A DNA stretch of 64,000 bases from Yoonia ponticola (GCF_014199395.1 NZ_JACIJM010000008.1:62001-126000), one strand, 5' to 3'; shown: positions 12,378-21,896, counted from the first letter of the stretch. Notes: generated from the letters alone by a model not told the origin. Numbers and translations are program-made.

Positions 12378-13340
12378 ATGCGGGGCCATTTGGCGACACT
12401 ACTAACATCCCTCGCTGCAACTTCTGCGGCGGGGGATATTCCTTTGGCGTTACCGATTGACTGCACGCTTGGCGACACCTGCCATATCCAACAAACTGTT
12501 GATCATGATCCGACGTCCGGCGCGTCGGACTTTTCTTGCGGTTTGTTAACTTATGATGGGCACAAAGGAACCGACTTCGCGCTACCGTCGCTCGCTGCAC
12601 AAGCCGCGGGCGTGAATGTCGTCGCAGCTGCCCCCGGAACAGTACACGGTGTACGGGATGGTATGGCCGACATCTTGCAGATCAGCCCCAACGCGCCGGA
12701 TGTCACCGAAAAAGAATGCGGAAACGGCGTTGTTGTCAGCCACGGCAACGGCTGGGAAACGCAATATTGCCACCTCGCAAACGGATCTGTCGCAGTGGAA
12801 ACGGGCGACACCGTAGCAATCGGCACAGTTTTGGGGCAAGTTGGGCTGTCCGGACAAACCCAATTCCCGCACCTGCACCTGTCCGTCCGACACAATGGAA
12901 ACGTCGTCGACCCATTTGACCCAGATGGCGCGATCACATGTGACGCACCCTCTGATAATACCCTCTGGAGCGACGCAATCGACGTGCCCGCCGGCGGCAT
13001 AATCACTGCAGGTTTCGCGCCCGCAATCCCTGAATATGCGGACGTGAAAGCAGGCACTGCCAACGCTGGAACCCTTAGACGATCAGACAATCTAGTCGTC
13101 TGGGGCTACATCTTTGGCGGCCAAATCGGCGACGAAATCACGTTGACGATCAACGGTCCAGATGGCGAAGTCATTGATCAAACCGTCCTTTTAGACCGCA
13201 ACCAGTCACAACTTTTCCGCGCAACAGGACGCAAGGCGCCGCGAACTGGCTGGCCTTCCGGTGCTTACACCGGATCAATCGCGTTCATTCGAGGCGATGA
13301 CATCCTCGACACTGCGACTGCGGCGGTCTCACTACATTAA
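12378..13340 (+). CDS. exported M23 (LytM-type) metallopeptidase
   Basis: 320 residues with a short hydrophobic N-terminus ending AATSAAG, likely a signal peptide. The M23 zinc motifs are complete: HKGTD near residue 62 and HLHLS near residue 168, with YCHL between. Such enzymes cut peptidoglycan cross-links or, when inactive, activate amidases; the intact motifs favour activity. Residues about 205-320 form an extra beta-rich domain (DNLVVWGYIFGGQIGDEITLTI region) of unknown role. ATG 12378 lies one base after the clpA stop, so it is probably co-transcribed with clpA. Its stop shares TTAA with the convergent OmpA-like gene. Confidence 0.88.
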   Translation: MRGHLATLLTSLAATSAAGDIPLALPIDCTLGDTCHIQQTVDHDPTSGASDFSCGLLTYDGHKGTDFALPSLAAQAAGVNVVAAAPGTVHGVRDGMADILQISPNAPDVTEKECGNGVVVSHGNGWETQYCHLANGSVAVETGDTVAIGTVLGQVGLSGQTQFPHLHLSVRHNGNVVDPFDPDGAITCDAPSDNTLWSDAIDVPAGGIITAGFAPAIPEYADVKAGTANAGTLRRSDNLVVWGYIFGGQIGDEITLTINGPDGEVIDQTVLLDRNQSQLFRATGRKAPRTGWPSGAYTGSIAFIRGDDILDTATAAVSLH

Positions 13341-15220
13341 CGCTCTGTCAGCTTGAGCTCGATCCGACGGTTTTGCGCCCGTGCTTCGGCAGTGTTGGCT
13401 GTATTGATCGGCTGAAATTGTCCAAAACCATTCGCGGCCAGTCTTTCCGGCGCAATGCCAAGGAAGTCGGTCATATAGCGCACAACCGACAGCGCACGTG
13501 CTTGGCTCAACTCCCAATTGTCGCGGTAGCGCCCGCTACCGCCAAGCGGGATGTCGTCCGTGTGACCATCAACGCGAATAACCCAATCGATCCCGTCAGG
13601 AATGTCATCCGCAATATCGCGCAAGATACTGGCAATATTGGCAATTTCAGCACGTCCCAACTCTGACAATTCCGCCTGCCCCGGCTGAAATAAAACCTCT
13701 GAGGAGAACACAAACCGATCACCTTCGATACGCACGCGGTCTTGGCCTTCCAAAACTTCACGCAGTTGACCAAAGAAATCTGACCGGAACCGTTCCAAAT
13801 TCTGAGCCTCCTCAGTTAATCGCGCCGCTTCCAACGCAAGCCGATCCGCTTCTGCTTCTTCTAACGCACGCGCACGGCGCTCTTCGGCGGCAACCCGTGC
13901 AAGCGCGGTATTGAGCTGCGCACCAAGCGCCTCGATTTGGATATTCGCTTCGGTGTCTTGATCTTCGGCGAGGTTCAATAGACTTTGCAATGTCCCAACC
14001 TGTTGACGCAGCTGCGTAATCTGCGCGTTCAACAATGCGACCTGCCTCTGACTTTCGGCTGAAAGCGCTTGTTCTTGCGACAACGCGTCGTTTGCGACGG
14101 CAAGCAGCGCGGCATTTTTTTCAGCCTCGTCCGACTGAACTTCCGCGGCACTGGCTGCAGCTAGGGCCTTCGCTAACTGCGCCCCGAGGTCCGCATTTTC
14201 CGTTGCAGTGGCGCCTTCTGACTGCCTCAATGCAGCCAACTCTGCCGCCAATCGTTCGTTCTCGACAACCGCATTTGCCAATTGATCCTGTAACGTTTCA
14301 CGCGCAATCGCACCGGAAACCTGCGTTTCTTCGATAGTCGCGAGTTCCGCCTCAACAGATTGTTTCGCCAGCAATAGCGCCGCCAATTCCGCATCCAGAT
14401 CATCGCGGGCGGCATCTGCCGCAGCGAGCAAGGTTAACGTTTCTTCCGCCTCTTGCCGCTTTTCTTCGAGCGCCAGTGTCATCGCCGTCAACTCAGTATC
14501 TGCATTCGCAAGTCTAGCGCGTAACGCTTCGGCCGCTGCAGCCTCAGACAATTGTTGGGCTTCCAACGCGCTAAGCTGTTCAGTTTGCGTGTTATTTTCG
14601 CTCTGAAGCGCCGCAATCCGACCCGCATCCGCCTGTGCTGTTGTCTCAAGATCATCAACCAACGCCTGCAACGCATCGGCCTGCGCGGCGGCTAAACGTG
14701 CTGTTTCGGCCTGCGCATCAACCTCTGTACGGGCTTGGGCCAAGGCAAGATTTAACGTTTCTGCCTGCGTCGTTAACCGCGATTGTTCAGCTTCGAGACC
14801 CGCAATTTGCTGATTTGCGGCACTGCGATCCGCCAGTAATCCCGCGACCTGCGCCTCGAATGACGTAATTTCGTTTTGCGCCTCGTCCAACGCAGCAATC
14901 TGCGCCTCGCGCTCAGTCAAAAGCGTTACAATTCGGTTCGCTTGATTCGAAATCTCCGCGTTCGCGTCATTCAAATTCCGCGACAAATCAGCGCTTCTGG
15001 ATTCCTCGAGACCCAGCGCAGACGAAAGTGCGGCAACCTCAGTCGACAGGTCATTCAACTGGTTTTCTTGGCCCGTAATCGTTTCCCGTAAGACAAACTG
15101 GATCACCATAAAAATGGTTAACACGAACATCAAAACCAACAACAAACCCGTCATCGCATCGACAAAGCCTGGCCAAATGGCGTTTTGAAACCGTCCAGAA
15201 GATCGTCGCGACAACGCCAT
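13337..15220 (-). CDS. MotB/OmpA-type protein with very long coiled coil
   Basis: 627 residues. A cytoplasmic basic start is followed by one membrane helix (about 15-45) carrying an aspartate early in it (VDAM, D21), the position used for proton binding in MotB-type stators. Residues about 50-480 are an Ala/Gln/Glu/Leu-rich coiled coil with many heptads. Residues about 500-627 are an OmpA-C domain with VLFQPGQAEL, RVDGHTDD and NWELSQARALSV, which bind peptidoglycan. It lies one base after the ExbB/MotA-like gene, so the two should form a proton-driven unit. The coiled coil is far longer than in MotB and would place the peptidoglycan domain well away from the inner membrane. Confidence 0.88.
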   Translation of the reverse strand: MALSRRSSGRFQNAIWPGFVDAMTGLLLVLMFVLTIFMVIQFVLRETITGQENQLNDLSTEVAALSSALGLEESRSADLSRNLNDANAEISNQANRIVTLLTEREAQIAALDEAQNEITSFEAQVAGLLADRSAANQQIAGLEAEQSRLTTQAETLNLALAQARTEVDAQAETARLAAAQADALQALVDDLETTAQADAGRIAALQSENNTQTEQLSALEAQQLSEAAAAEALRARLANADTELTAMTLALEEKRQEAEETLTLLAAADAARDDLDAELAALLLAKQSVEAELATIEETQVSGAIARETLQDQLANAVVENERLAAELAALRQSEGATATENADLGAQLAKALAAASAAEVQSDEAEKNAALLAVANDALSQEQALSAESQRQVALLNAQITQLRQQVGTLQSLLNLAEDQDTEANIQIEALGAQLNTALARVAAEERRARALEEAEADRLALEAARLTEEAQNLERFRSDFFGQLREVLEGQDRVRIEGDRFVFSSEVLFQPGQAELSELGRAEIANIASILRDIADDIPDGIDWVIRVDGHTDDIPLGGSGRYRDNWELSQARALSVVRYMTDFLGIAPERLAANGFGQFQPINTANTAEARAQNRRIELKLTER

Positions 15221-15221
15221 G

Positions 15222-16400
15222 TTATTCCGCCGCAGGACGTCCGCGCGTCCCTTTTATTGTCCGTGAAAGGCCCGCAATGTCAGACCTGATATCTGCCATC
15301 GTTTCTTGTCGACCTGCGGACATTTCTTCGAGAATTCGCAGCAATTGCACATCAATCGACCGCAACCGCATACGACTTTCGGCATCAAGCCCATCTACAC
15401 CGCCTGCTTCTAGGCTTCCAATCAAACGTTCCTGACCCTCTGCGATCCGCAGCAACAAAGCCGATTGGTCATTTTCAGCCTCGCGCCCAAACGCCAACGT
15501 TTCAACGGCGATGGTCAGCTTTTCGAGCCGTTCATCAACCTTCGTGCGATTAGTATCGGACTGCGCAAACATGACGGACATCGTTTCCATCTGCTCCGCG
15601 AGGTTGTCTATAAATCCGGCTAACGCACCACTACCCGTCGTGTCCCCGTCGTCGTTCGCGGAAACACTAAGGCGCGTAATCGTTGACAACCACTCTTCAA
15701 GTTCTTGGTAAAAACGGTTCTGCCCTTGCGTCGCGAACAGCTCTAACAAGCCGACGATCAACGACCCAGCAAGACCCAAAAGCGAAGACGAAAACGCCGT
15801 GCCCATGCCGCCTAGTTGGCTTTCCAGCCCTGCTTGCAAGCGGCTGAAAATGTCTGCGCCGCTTTGACCTTCTTCTGGCGAGAGCGACCTGATGGTTTCA
15901 ACCAGCGCGGGCACTGTCGTCGCAAGTCCGTAAAACGTGCCCAAAAGCCCAAGGAAAATCAGTGTATTACCGATGTATCGCGTGATCTCGCGGACTTCGT
16001 CGATGCGCTGCCCGACGGATTCCAAGATCGAGCGACCAGACGATGACGACAATTGTGACCGCGCACCACGCGACCGCAACAATGTCGCGAGGGGTGCCAA
16101 TAACGACGGGGCGGTGGTCAGATGGTGCCCTGCCCGCTCGGCTGCAAAACCTTCAATCCATTGCACAGAATACATCAACTGAACAACCTGCCGAAAACAC
16201 AGCACGACGCCGATCACAAAGACCGCGAAAATCGCTCCGTTCAGAACAGGGTTCGACCAATAGATCGCTAACAATGGCGCACGGCCCACGTAAAACCCGG
16301 CCCCAACGAGGCCAAGCACAATGAGCATGGTGGTGATTTGGCCCACTGGTTGCGAAAATTGCGGTGTGGGTTTGCGTTCCGTCATATCTGACACGGGCAT
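15222..16400 (-). CDS. MotA/TolQ/ExbB-family proton channel protein
   Basis: 392 residues. Hydrophobic segments lie at about 23-45, 52-75, 140-165 and 200-225. The last two carry the MotA_ExbB pattern (IFLGLLGTFYGLATTVPAL and a GMGTAFSSSLLGLAGSLIVG region). The C-terminal third (about 250-392) is cytoplasmic and predicted coiled coil. It should pair with the downstream OmpA-type protein as stator channel and anchor. The gene pair is a two-gene operon; chaC follows on the same strand upstream with 65 bases between. No flagellar, Tol or TonB genes are near, so the load it drives is unknown. Confidence 0.88.
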   Translation of the reverse strand: MPVSDMTERKPTPQFSQPVGQITTMLIVLGLVGAGFYVGRAPLLAIYWSNPVLNGAIFAVFVIGVVLCFRQVVQLMYSVQWIEGFAAERAGHHLTTAPSLLAPLATLLRSRGARSQLSSSSGRSILESVGQRIDEVREITRYIGNTLIFLGLLGTFYGLATTVPALVETIRSLSPEEGQSGADIFSRLQAGLESQLGGMGTAFSSSLLGLAGSLIVGLLELFATQGQNRFYQELEEWLSTITRLSVSANDDGDTTGSGALAGFIDNLAEQMETMSVMFAQSDTNRTKVDERLEKLTIAVETLAFGREAENDQSALLLRIAEGQERLIGSLEAGGVDGLDAESRMRLRSIDVQLLRILEEMSAGRQETMADIRSDIAGLSRTIKGTRGRPAAE

Positions 16401-16465
16401 TTGGCCTCTGCTGCTCTATATCTTGTAGCAAAGCATAGTCAGAACCATACGGAAACCAACCGATT

Positions 16466-16996
16466 TTATGCAGCCGCTTTGATTTGCTGCACCCGTGCGA
16501 CAAGCCAATCCATATCAGGGTCAGGAATATGCAATTCGGCCAACAACTGGGCCGTATTAAACAGATATTCCGTGTTCGGACCGCGCCCACCAACAGCCGC
16601 CGCGATCATCTGCGCCTGTTTTTCGAGATCGAACTGACAATACTGAACATGCCCTGGATTGATAACATAGGCGAGCGCTGTGATCTCGCGCCCGTCATCC
16701 GCTTGTAAAGTCACATGTTTTTCGAGGTACGCCGACGACACCAACTCGCGTTCGCGCAAATATGCGAGCACCGTTTCAGCCTGATCTTCATGAACCTTTA
16801 ACGCCAGTCCGGTACACGTCGCATTCGCCTCGTCCAACGCCAGAACCAACCCCGGGTCTTCGTCCGTGCCCCGATGATGGATCGACAACATGCAGAATGA
16901 CCGATGATAACCGGGCAAGGTCGCGCGGACCTTTTCCACCGGTTCAAATCCTGGATTCCACAACAATGATCCGTATCCAAATACCCAAAATGCCAT
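16466..16996 (-). CDS. chaC: ChaC-type gamma-glutamylcyclotransferase
   Basis: 176 residues. ChaC enzymes cut glutathione into 5-oxoproline and Cys-Gly. Visible hallmarks: the substrate loop FGYGSLLWNP at residues 5-14, the GYHRSFCMLSIHHRGT segment, GLVLAL, and YLRERELVSSAY carrying the catalytic glutamate near residue 95. The tail ends with NTEYLFNTAQLL, as in the family. The start is ATG 16996, with AAGGA 8 bases upstream. It is divergent from the DUF2125 gene with 64 bases between starts. Confidence 0.93.
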   Translation of the reverse strand: MAFWVFGYGSLLWNPGFEPVEKVRATLPGYHRSFCMLSIHHRGTDEDPGLVLALDEANATCTGLALKVHEDQAETVLAYLRERELVSSAYLEKHVTLQADDGREITALAYVINPGHVQYCQFDLEKQAQMIAAAVGGRGPNTEYLFNTAQLLAELHIPDPDMDWLVARVQQIKAAA

Positions 16997-17060
16997 GCCG
17001 CTGGTCCTTCTCAATCGGCGCCTGTAAACACCGATTAGACTGGCATTGAAAGGGTCTGTG

Positions 17061-18053
17061 ATGAAGCGTTTGACATACTTTGTGGCGATCCTTGCGCTGA
17101 TTTACAGTGGATACTGGGCCGTTGGGTCATATGCGCTGAAAAATACGGTGCAAAACCAATTGACCACGTTGGAAAATAACGGCTGGTTGGTCGACTATTC
17201 CGCATTGAACACACGTGGTTTTCCATCACGTTTTGACACAACGGCAACTGATCTCAACATCACCGCCCCTGATCAGTCCATCAGCTATATGACTGACATT
17301 GTTCAAGTTCTCGCCTTATCTTACCGTCCTAATCATGCGATTATCGCGTTCGCGCCCGAGCAGTCTTTGATTTTAGATGGTCTTCCAATTGAGATCGCTA
17401 GCGACGGATTGCGCGCCAGTGTTGGCGTGAATGCAAACACGAGCCTGTCGCTCGATGCGGTCACCGCCGAGGCAAAAAGCCTGCAGTTCAATTTAGAGCA
17501 AGGCACCATTAGTTCGCTTAACGACGCATTGTTCGCCATGCGTGAAAGTAGTGCTGCGCCAAACACTTACGACACGTACTTCACGTCATCGGATATCGCA
17601 TGGCCCGCGTTGATATTGGGGCAATTGCCAGCTGACAATCGCCTTCCAGAGACGGTTGATGCCGCGACGATTGATGCCGCTATCACTTTGGATCGACCGA
17701 TTGATCGCCTGACGTTATCCGCATGGCAAACCGACCCTGCCAACTTGCGTGGCGTCGATTTACGATCCCTTAGCATCACATGGGGCCCGTTTGTCATCAC
17801 CGGAAATGGCAGTTTCACGATCAATGAGGCAGGCACTCCGGACGGCACCATCACGCTCACGGCCAACGATTGGAAGGGAATATTGGCCGCGGCGCAATCG
17901 CTCGGCGTGATATCCGAGCAATATCAATTTATGGCTCAAAGCATCGGTGAAACGCTTTCGCAAGGCGATGACACGCTGGTTTTGCCGATCACAGTCGCAA
18001 ACGGCAACCTGAGCATCGGCCCGTTACCCCTTGGTCCTGCACCGAAATTTTAA
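17061..18053 (+). CDS. DUF2125 family protein
   Basis: 330 residues with an N-terminal hydrophobic helix (LTYFVAILALIYSGYWAVG), which acts as signal anchor or signal peptide. The rest is beta-rich and periplasmic in character. Length, the YWAVGSYALKN segment after the helix, and the NTRGFPSRFDTTATDL segment fit the DUF2125 family common in alphaproteobacteria. Its function is not known. The start is ATG 17061, with AAAGGG 6 bases upstream. Its stop shares TTAA with the convergent ycjF-like gene. Confidence 0.82.
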   Translation: MKRLTYFVAILALIYSGYWAVGSYALKNTVQNQLTTLENNGWLVDYSALNTRGFPSRFDTTATDLNITAPDQSISYMTDIVQVLALSYRPNHAIIAFAPEQSLILDGLPIEIASDGLRASVGVNANTSLSLDAVTAEAKSLQFNLEQGTISSLNDALFAMRESSAAPNTYDTYFTSSDIAWPALILGQLPADNRLPETVDAATIDAAITLDRPIDRLTLSAWQTDPANLRGVDLRSLSITWGPFVITGNGSFTINEAGTPDGTITLTANDWKGILAAAQSLGVISEQYQFMAQSIGETLSQGDDTLVLPITVANGNLSIGPLPLGPAPKF

Positions 18054-19051
18054 CTGTTGCCAAACAATCCCGTCAGTGCGCGTCGCCCAAGCGTCGTCAC
18101 CGACGGTTTTGATATGGCGTGAAATGGCAGCGGGCGGCAGACTTCCATCGCCGCGATGCCGACCCGCGCAGTTAACGCGCCGTTAATTACACCCTCGCCA
18201 AACCGACGGGACACCTTGGATAGCACCCCACCGCCGGCAATAGATCCGATCATGTCGTCGCCAATTGCCACAGCTCCCGTCGCAACGAGATGCACAAAAA
18301 CACTTTTCGTTAACCGCCAACTGCCTATCGTGCCAGACCGACCACCGTACACTTCGGCAATGCGCCGGATCATGCGCAGATTTGCGGTTAAAGCAGTAAA
18401 AACATCCGCCAGAGCTAATGGAACAAGCGCTGTCACAGTGGCGACCTGACGCGCGGCAGCTTCAATTTCGCGGGCAGCGCGTGCGTCAAGAGGGGCAAGA
18501 ACCGTCTGTTCGGCCAAGCCAAGCAGGCCGTCTGCATCTAGCATACCGCCCTGCTGTTCCGCCAACTGCTCGCGTCCCCACGCCGTATCTTCGCGCCCAG
18601 CATACAGCCGCGTCAGTTTCGCAATGGCGGATCGCGCCAAAGCCAAATCACCGTCCGCCAAAGCACGAAATGCGGTTTTGTGGATGCCATCAAGCCGTTG
18701 AAGCCGACTGAACGCCGCCATTTCCCGCAGCGCGAGGCCGAGCAAAACCAGCAAAAACCCAACGATCAAAGTCGTAGCAATTCCGCCCAAAATCGGAGAG
18801 CGCGCGATGAGCGTGTTCACGTAATCCCACGCCGCCAGCGATACTATGAACCCGATTAAACCCAGCAAAAACGACCAAAACCACTTTGCAATCGGCGATG
18901 GACGTCGCGCAGCTAATGCCGCGACCTGCTGCATCGCAGCCCCTTCCGCGCCCATCGGCACATCGATCACCGGCGCGGCGTCCGCTGGATTTGACGTGCC
19001 CGTTTCATCTAAATCAATCAAAACAGGGCCGCGATTTGTTTTCTGTGTCAT
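18050..19051 (-). CDS. ycjF: YcjF family (DUF697/TIGR01620) membrane protein
   Basis: 333 residues. A disordered N-terminus (1-60) is followed by two membrane helices (about 65-85 and 95-115, including FLLGLIGFIVSLAAWDYV and IATTLIVGFLLVLLGLAL). A large DUF697-like domain comes next, with LVPLALADVFTALTANLRMIRRIAEVYGGRSG near residues 205-236 and a glycine-rich IGSIAGGGVLSK. YcjF always travels with the GTPase-like YcjX; the pair is linked to envelope stress but has no settled role. ATG 19051 shares one base with the stop of the GNAT gene (TGATG), so translation is coupled. Confidence 0.9.
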   Translation of the reverse strand: MTQKTNRGPVLIDLDETGTSNPADAAPVIDVPMGAEGAAMQQVAALAARRPSPIAKWFWSFLLGLIGFIVSLAAWDYVNTLIARSPILGGIATTLIVGFLLVLLGLALREMAAFSRLQRLDGIHKTAFRALADGDLALARSAIAKLTRLYAGREDTAWGREQLAEQQGGMLDADGLLGLAEQTVLAPLDARAAREIEAAARQVATVTALVPLALADVFTALTANLRMIRRIAEVYGGRSGTIGSWRLTKSVFVHLVATGAVAIGDDMIGSIAGGGVLSKVSRRFGEGVINGALTARVGIAAMEVCRPLPFHAISKPSVTTLGRRALTGLFGNS

Positions 19052-19482
19052 CAGTTCTCTCTCGACCAATTCATGTGAAAATCGGGAAGCTTTTCTGCAT
19101 TGCCCATTCCGTTGGTCACATCGGAAATATGAAAATCATTGGCTATATAAAAGCTCGCAGCGTCGATGTTGGCCTGAAAAGTCCAAAGCGTCAGGTGATC
19201 TCGGTCCAGTTTGGCGGTGTCCAGCAGCGCTGTCCCCCACCCTTTGCGGCTTAAATCTGGGCTAAGATACAGCGCGTCAATGCTATTCCCATGTCGCGCG
19301 AGAAATCCAAATCCGCCAGCGACGTCGACCACCCAAACGTCCCGCGTGCCGATCAATTTCTGGCAAAACGCGAAATCTTCGTCGTAGGTGTGAATGCGCG
19401 GCATCCACGGCGTGCCATCGATCCACCCGCTCAGAACTTCGGCCATAGCTGGCGCATCAGCAATTTCAGCGGGTCGGATCAC
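19051..19482 (-). CDS. GNAT-family N-acetyltransferase
   Basis: 143 residues. GNAT enzymes move an acetyl group from acetyl-CoA to an amine. The N-terminal MIRPAEIADAPAMAEVL motif C/D region, the LYLSPDLSRKGWGTALLDTAK acetyl-CoA loop (R/Q-x-x-G-x-G/A form as RKGWGT, near residues 75-95) and the C-terminal LWTFQANIDAASFYIANDF segment are all present. The start is GTG 19482, overlapping the ycjX stop as GTGA; its own stop overlaps the ycjF start. This tight placement suggests that it works with, or modifies, the YcjX/YcjF pair, which is inference. Confidence 0.88.
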   Translation of the reverse strand: MIRPAEIADAPAMAEVLSGWIDGTPWMPRIHTYDEDFAFCQKLIGTRDVWVVDVAGGFGFLARHGNSIDALYLSPDLSRKGWGTALLDTAKLDRDHLTLWTFQANIDAASFYIANDFHISDVTNGMGNAEKLPDFHMNWSREN

Positions 19483-20891
19483 AACCGATCCCCCAGTAAA
19501 AATTCGGCAGCACGGTCAAGACGGATATGCGGTGGACCATCACCGGGCCGCAAAGTCAGAGGCGCGGGCGCGAAGTTCATCACCTGATAATCCACATCAA
19601 GCCATTCTTTTGCGCCATCTGCGGCAGGTGCCAGCAAATGCGACGGGTCGGTTGGCAAGGCGCCCGGATAAAACGCAGCCTGCTTGCCAGTCCCTAACAA
19701 TTGACCTTTTACAACATTCAACGGGCCATCACCCTGATCAACAGTTTCCTCGACTGTGGTGCGTAAAGATGCAATCGACATCGCGCTGGTCTTCGCCCCC
19801 GCAAAACGCGCCTTATCGCGCGCCTCGCGCAACAACGCCTCGGTGATCGATGTTAGCTGCGGATGTTGGGTGTGATGCAAGTGATCCGCTTTTGTTGCCG
19901 CAAATAGTATTTTTTCAACCCGACGCCCTTGAAATATGCGCGTCAGAAACGCATTCCGGCCGGGTTTGAACGCGCCCAGAATATCCGCCATCGCTTGACG
20001 CAAATCAGCAACAGCAGGCGGACCCGCGTGAATTGCGCCCAAAACATCAAGTAAAACGATCTGCCGATCAATTTTGGCAAAGTGATCACGAAAGAACGGT
20101 TTGACGATGTTCCGCTTGTAACTTTCGAACCTACGCTCCAGCTCGCGGCCCAGCGATCCACGTGGGAATTTATCGTCGCCCAATGGCGCAAACGTCAAAA
20201 CTGGCGACCCAGCCAAATCACCCGGCAACAAAAATCGCCCGGGTGTGCAGTCTGAAAACCCTGCCTCGCGCGATGCATTCAGGTAGGCCGTGAACGATTT
20301 GGCAAGCCTTTGCGCATCGGTCTCGTCCAGCTTTTCAGTTGCACTAATCGAACCTAGCGTGGCGAGGAACGCATCCCCACCCGGACGACCAGCAGCACGG
20401 GCAATCGCTTGTTTCGACCATTCTGCGAAATTGACATCCAGTAAACCCAGATCAAGCAACCATTCGCCCGGATAATCGATGATATCCAGATGCACGGTGC
20501 GCGGCCCTGATAGGCCGGACAACAATCCGGTGGGCTGCATCCGCAACGACAACCGCAACTCAGAGATATGCCGCGTACCTTCCGGCCAACTTGGTGTTGG
20601 TGACGTCAGGCGACGCAGGTGATCTTCAAATTCGAAACGGGGTAATGTGTCGTCGGGCTGCGGTTGCAAATATGCCGTCTGGATCGCGCCATCAGCCGCT
20701 GCACGCATTTGCGACATGCGACCGCGGTCCATTAAATTGGCGACCAAGGATGTGATAAAAACCGTTTTACCAGCACGACTTAGTCCAGTGACACCAAGCC
20801 GGATCACCGGATCAGAAAACGGCGAGGTTAACGTTTCTGTCACCCTATCAACGCGGCGCGTGATCTGATCTGCAATCGCGGCAAGTCCCAA
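19479..20891 (-). CDS. ycjX: YcjX family (DUF463) GTPase-like protein
   Basis: 470 residues. The P-loop GLSRAGKTVF lies near residue 35, with the DIIDYPGEWLLDL switch region near residue 145 (DYPG as the DxxG motif) and the ATKADHLHH base-recognition segment near residue 335. DUF463 proteins are stress-induced P-loop proteins of unclear function. The start is a TTG at 20891, supported by AGGGGACG about 7 bases upstream and by no other start before the P-loop. It is the first gene of ycjX-GNAT-ycjF and diverges from truA. Confidence 0.93.
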   Translation of the reverse strand: MGLAAIADQITRRVDRVTETLTSPFSDPVIRLGVTGLSRAGKTVFITSLVANLMDRGRMSQMRAAADGAIQTAYLQPQPDDTLPRFEFEDHLRRLTSPTPSWPEGTRHISELRLSLRMQPTGLLSGLSGPRTVHLDIIDYPGEWLLDLGLLDVNFAEWSKQAIARAAGRPGGDAFLATLGSISATEKLDETDAQRLAKSFTAYLNASREAGFSDCTPGRFLLPGDLAGSPVLTFAPLGDDKFPRGSLGRELERRFESYKRNIVKPFFRDHFAKIDRQIVLLDVLGAIHAGPPAVADLRQAMADILGAFKPGRNAFLTRIFQGRRVEKILFAATKADHLHHTQHPQLTSITEALLREARDKARFAGAKTSAMSIASLRTTVEETVDQGDGPLNVVKGQLLGTGKQAAFYPGALPTDPSHLLAPAADGAKEWLDVDYQVMNFAPAPLTLRPGDGPPHIRLDRAAEFLLGDRL

Positions 20892-20989
20892 TGTCGTCCC
20901 CTTTTTAACAGTCTAGATGCATAGATAAGGTCCATATCGCCTCTTGGGTAGGGATTGATTTCAGGTGATGTTCCCCCTAATCGGACGAC

Positions 20990-21760
20990 ATGCCCCGTTT
21001 TGCTTTGAAAATTGAATATGATGGTGCCCCGTTTGCGGGCTGGCAACGGCAACCGGATCGGCCGTCGGTGCAAGGCGCAATTGAAGCAGCTTTGGCCAAG
21101 ATCGAGCCCGGCGTGCATTCAATTGCTGCTGCTGGCCGGACCGATGCAGGCGTGCATGGCTGGGGGCAGGTGGCCCATTGCGATCTGCAAAAAGACTGGG
21201 ACCCGTTTCGGCTGTCCGAAGCAATTAATTTTCACCTCAAACCCGAGCCAGTTGCGATTGTTGATTGCGCTGCCGTGGATGATGACTTTCATGCTCGCTT
21301 TTCGGCCACCGCGCGTCACTATATTTTCCGTGTGATGGCCCGCCGTGCGCCACTAACCTTTGGGCAAGGGCAGTTTTGGCGCGTTAACCAAGAACTCGAT
21401 CTTGAGGCGATGCACGCGGCTGCCGCGCTGCTGTTAGGCACCCATGATTTTACCACGTTCCGATCCACCATGTGTCAGGCCAAAAGCCCCGTCAAAACGC
21501 TTGATCGGTTGGACGTAACCCCAATTATCCACCCCGAAGGCATCGAATACCGCTTTGACGTGCGTGCCCGTTCATTTCTGCATAACCAAGTGCGCAGTTT
21601 TGTTGGCACGTTGGAACGGGTTGGCGCAGGAAAATGGGCCCCGGAACGGGTCGCAACCGCATTAGCCGCGAAAGATCGCGCCGCTTGCGGTCCGGTTTGC
21701 CCGCCAGACGGGTTATATCTGGCGAATGTTGTCTATTCTGACGATCCTTTTGCAATTTAA
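20990..21760 (+). CDS. truA: tRNA pseudouridine(38-40) synthase
   Basis: 256 residues. TruA converts U38, U39 and U40 in the anticodon arm to pseudouridine. The N-terminal [14 protein letters not shown] motif, the catalytic aspartate in [10 protein letters not shown] near residue 50, [14 protein letters not shown], and [14 protein letters not shown] near residue 200 are all standard. ATG 20990 is the only sensible start, although its ribosome-binding site is weak. The CtrA-type motif follows four bases after its stop. Confidence 0.96.
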   Translation: MPRFALKIEYDGAPFAGWQRQPDRPSVQGAIEAALAKIEPGVHSIAAAGRTDAGVHGWGQVAHCDLQKDWDPFRLSEAINFHLKPEPVAIVDCAAVDDDFHARFSATARHYIFRVMARRAPLTFGQGQFWRVNQELDLEAMHAAAALLLGTHDFTTFRSTMCQAKSPVKTLDRLDVTPIIHPEGIEYRFDVRARSFLHNQVRSFVGTLERVGAGKWAPERVATALAAKDRAACGPVCPPDGLYLANVVYSDDPFAI

Positions 21761-21763
21761 CCC

Positions 21764-21778
21764 TTAAAAAGTGATTAA
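21764..21778. promoter_or_regulatory. CtrA-type binding motif upstream of tamA
   Basis: TTAA, seven bases, TTAA matches the full CtrA consensus TTAA-N7-TTAA. It lies in the 136-base gap between truA and tamA, about 120 bases before the tamA start. CtrA is the alphaproteobacterial cell-cycle response regulator. Binding here is inference from the motif alone. Confidence 0.5.
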
Positions 21779-21896
21779 AAGTCGCGCAACTTATCGCCAG
21801 AATAGCAAAAGATACATTTACCGCACCGCGAGACAGTCTAGAGTCCTTGAAAACAGTCGGCGTCGTTACATGTTATCGTCGGTATAAGAGGCGTCT

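Noticed and set aside
13337..16400. Zorya-type defence system (ZorA/ZorB)
   Set aside because: The channel and OmpA partner resemble ZorAB in outline, but no ZorC, ZorD or ZorE gene is near and the surroundings are housekeeping genes.
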